Of a stretch of 5,296 nt of DNA, positions 5,232 through 5,296 are shown one piece after another. The stretch's first letter is position 1; each line of letters starts with the position of its first letter. Source of the stretch: Spirochaetales bacterium (GTDB lineage Bacteria; Spirochaetota; Spirochaetia; SZUA-6; DRHE01); the NCBI GenBank assembly GCA_016935715.1, contig JAFGQJ010000167.1, positions 1 to 5,296 of the forward strand. The letters run 5' to 3'. The notes below the pieces were generated by a model that was not told the origin of the DNA, did no database searches, and was given only the letters and a program-made list of their open reading frames with translations. The translations under genes were made by a program, and so were the position numbers.

Positions 5232-5296
5232 ATGCCTAAGACAAAAATCTCTTCAGGTGGCGGAAGCGGCGGGAGCGCCGGCGGCGCCGCAGGAAA
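5232..5296 (+). CDS. N-terminus of an unrecognised gene downstream of the cyclase (partial)
   Basis: ATG at 5232, well placed behind AGGAG, opens a frame that runs off the window. The first 21 residues begin MPKTKISS and then become a Gly/Ser/Ala-rich stretch. Such a segment is likely a flexible leader before a folded domain, and it carries no signal peptide. The family cannot be recognised from this fragment. The 24-base spacing from the cyclase stop, without a terminator, suggests one operon, so the product may be a partner or effector of the cyclase protein. The Gly/Ala codons are GC-rich (GGC, GCC, AGC), and the low-complexity DNA could be prone to slippage. Confidence 0.6.
   Translation, partial: MPKTKISSGGGSGGSAGGAAG

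Noticed and set aside
5256..5296. GC-rich inverted-repeat-like sequence around GGAGCGCCGGCGGCGCC
   Set aside because: It lies in the Gly/Ser/Ala codons of the new frame, where GGC and GCC repetition produces such symmetry. There is no T tract, so it is not called a terminator.

Overview
The window (5,296 bases, G+C-rich, roughly 60% by eye) looks like a chromosomal segment of a free-living Gram-negative-type bacterium. It holds four complete genes with recognisable domains, one complete divergently transcribed multidomain signalling gene, and a partial gene at each edge. There are no rRNA or tRNA genes, insertion sequences or CRISPR repeats. The taxon cannot be fixed from sequence alone. The ComFB-domain protein and overall style would fit Spirochaetota, but this is a weak inference.

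Left part (1-1443). The 3' end of an unrecognised plus-strand gene (to 153) overlaps, tail to tail, a minus-strand secreted thermonuclease (SNase family, 122-898). The nuclease carries an N-terminal cysteine-containing module resembling the Ada metal-binding fold. A 163-base divergent spacer follows, then a small FmdB-type zinc-ribbon protein (1062-1292) with a strong ribosome binding site and a consensus -35 box. A 151-base GC-rich spacer separates this gene from the convergent next unit.

Middle part (1444-3105). Two minus-strand genes probably form one transcription unit read right to left. First comes a ComFB-domain protein with a C-terminal carboxypeptidase-regulatory-like beta domain (2401-3105). 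It is followed 27 bases later by a ten-helix EamA/DMT transporter of the YedA type (1444-2373).

Right part (3106-5296). A 71-base AT-rich spacer divides the ComFB gene from a divergently read 676-residue protein. That protein joins an ASK/MAP3K-like TPR domain (TPR-S, also called the TRAFs-binding domain or DUF4071), a SLOG/DprA-like Rossmann domain and a class III nucleotide cyclase domain. A new gene with a Gly/Ser/Ala-rich N-terminus starts 24 bases after it and is cut by the window end, so the two are probably co-transcribed.

The most interesting content is this right-hand locus. A sensor-type TPR domain and a putative nucleotide-binding SLOG domain are fused to a cyclase with intact metal and transition-state residues. 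The two base-recognition positions both appear to be Asn, so the cyclic nucleotide made cannot be read from sequence. The divergent neighbour belongs to the ComFB family, reported to bind cyclic dinucleotides. The locus is therefore a candidate second-messenger or conflict-signalling island. That functional link is inference from domains and proximity.
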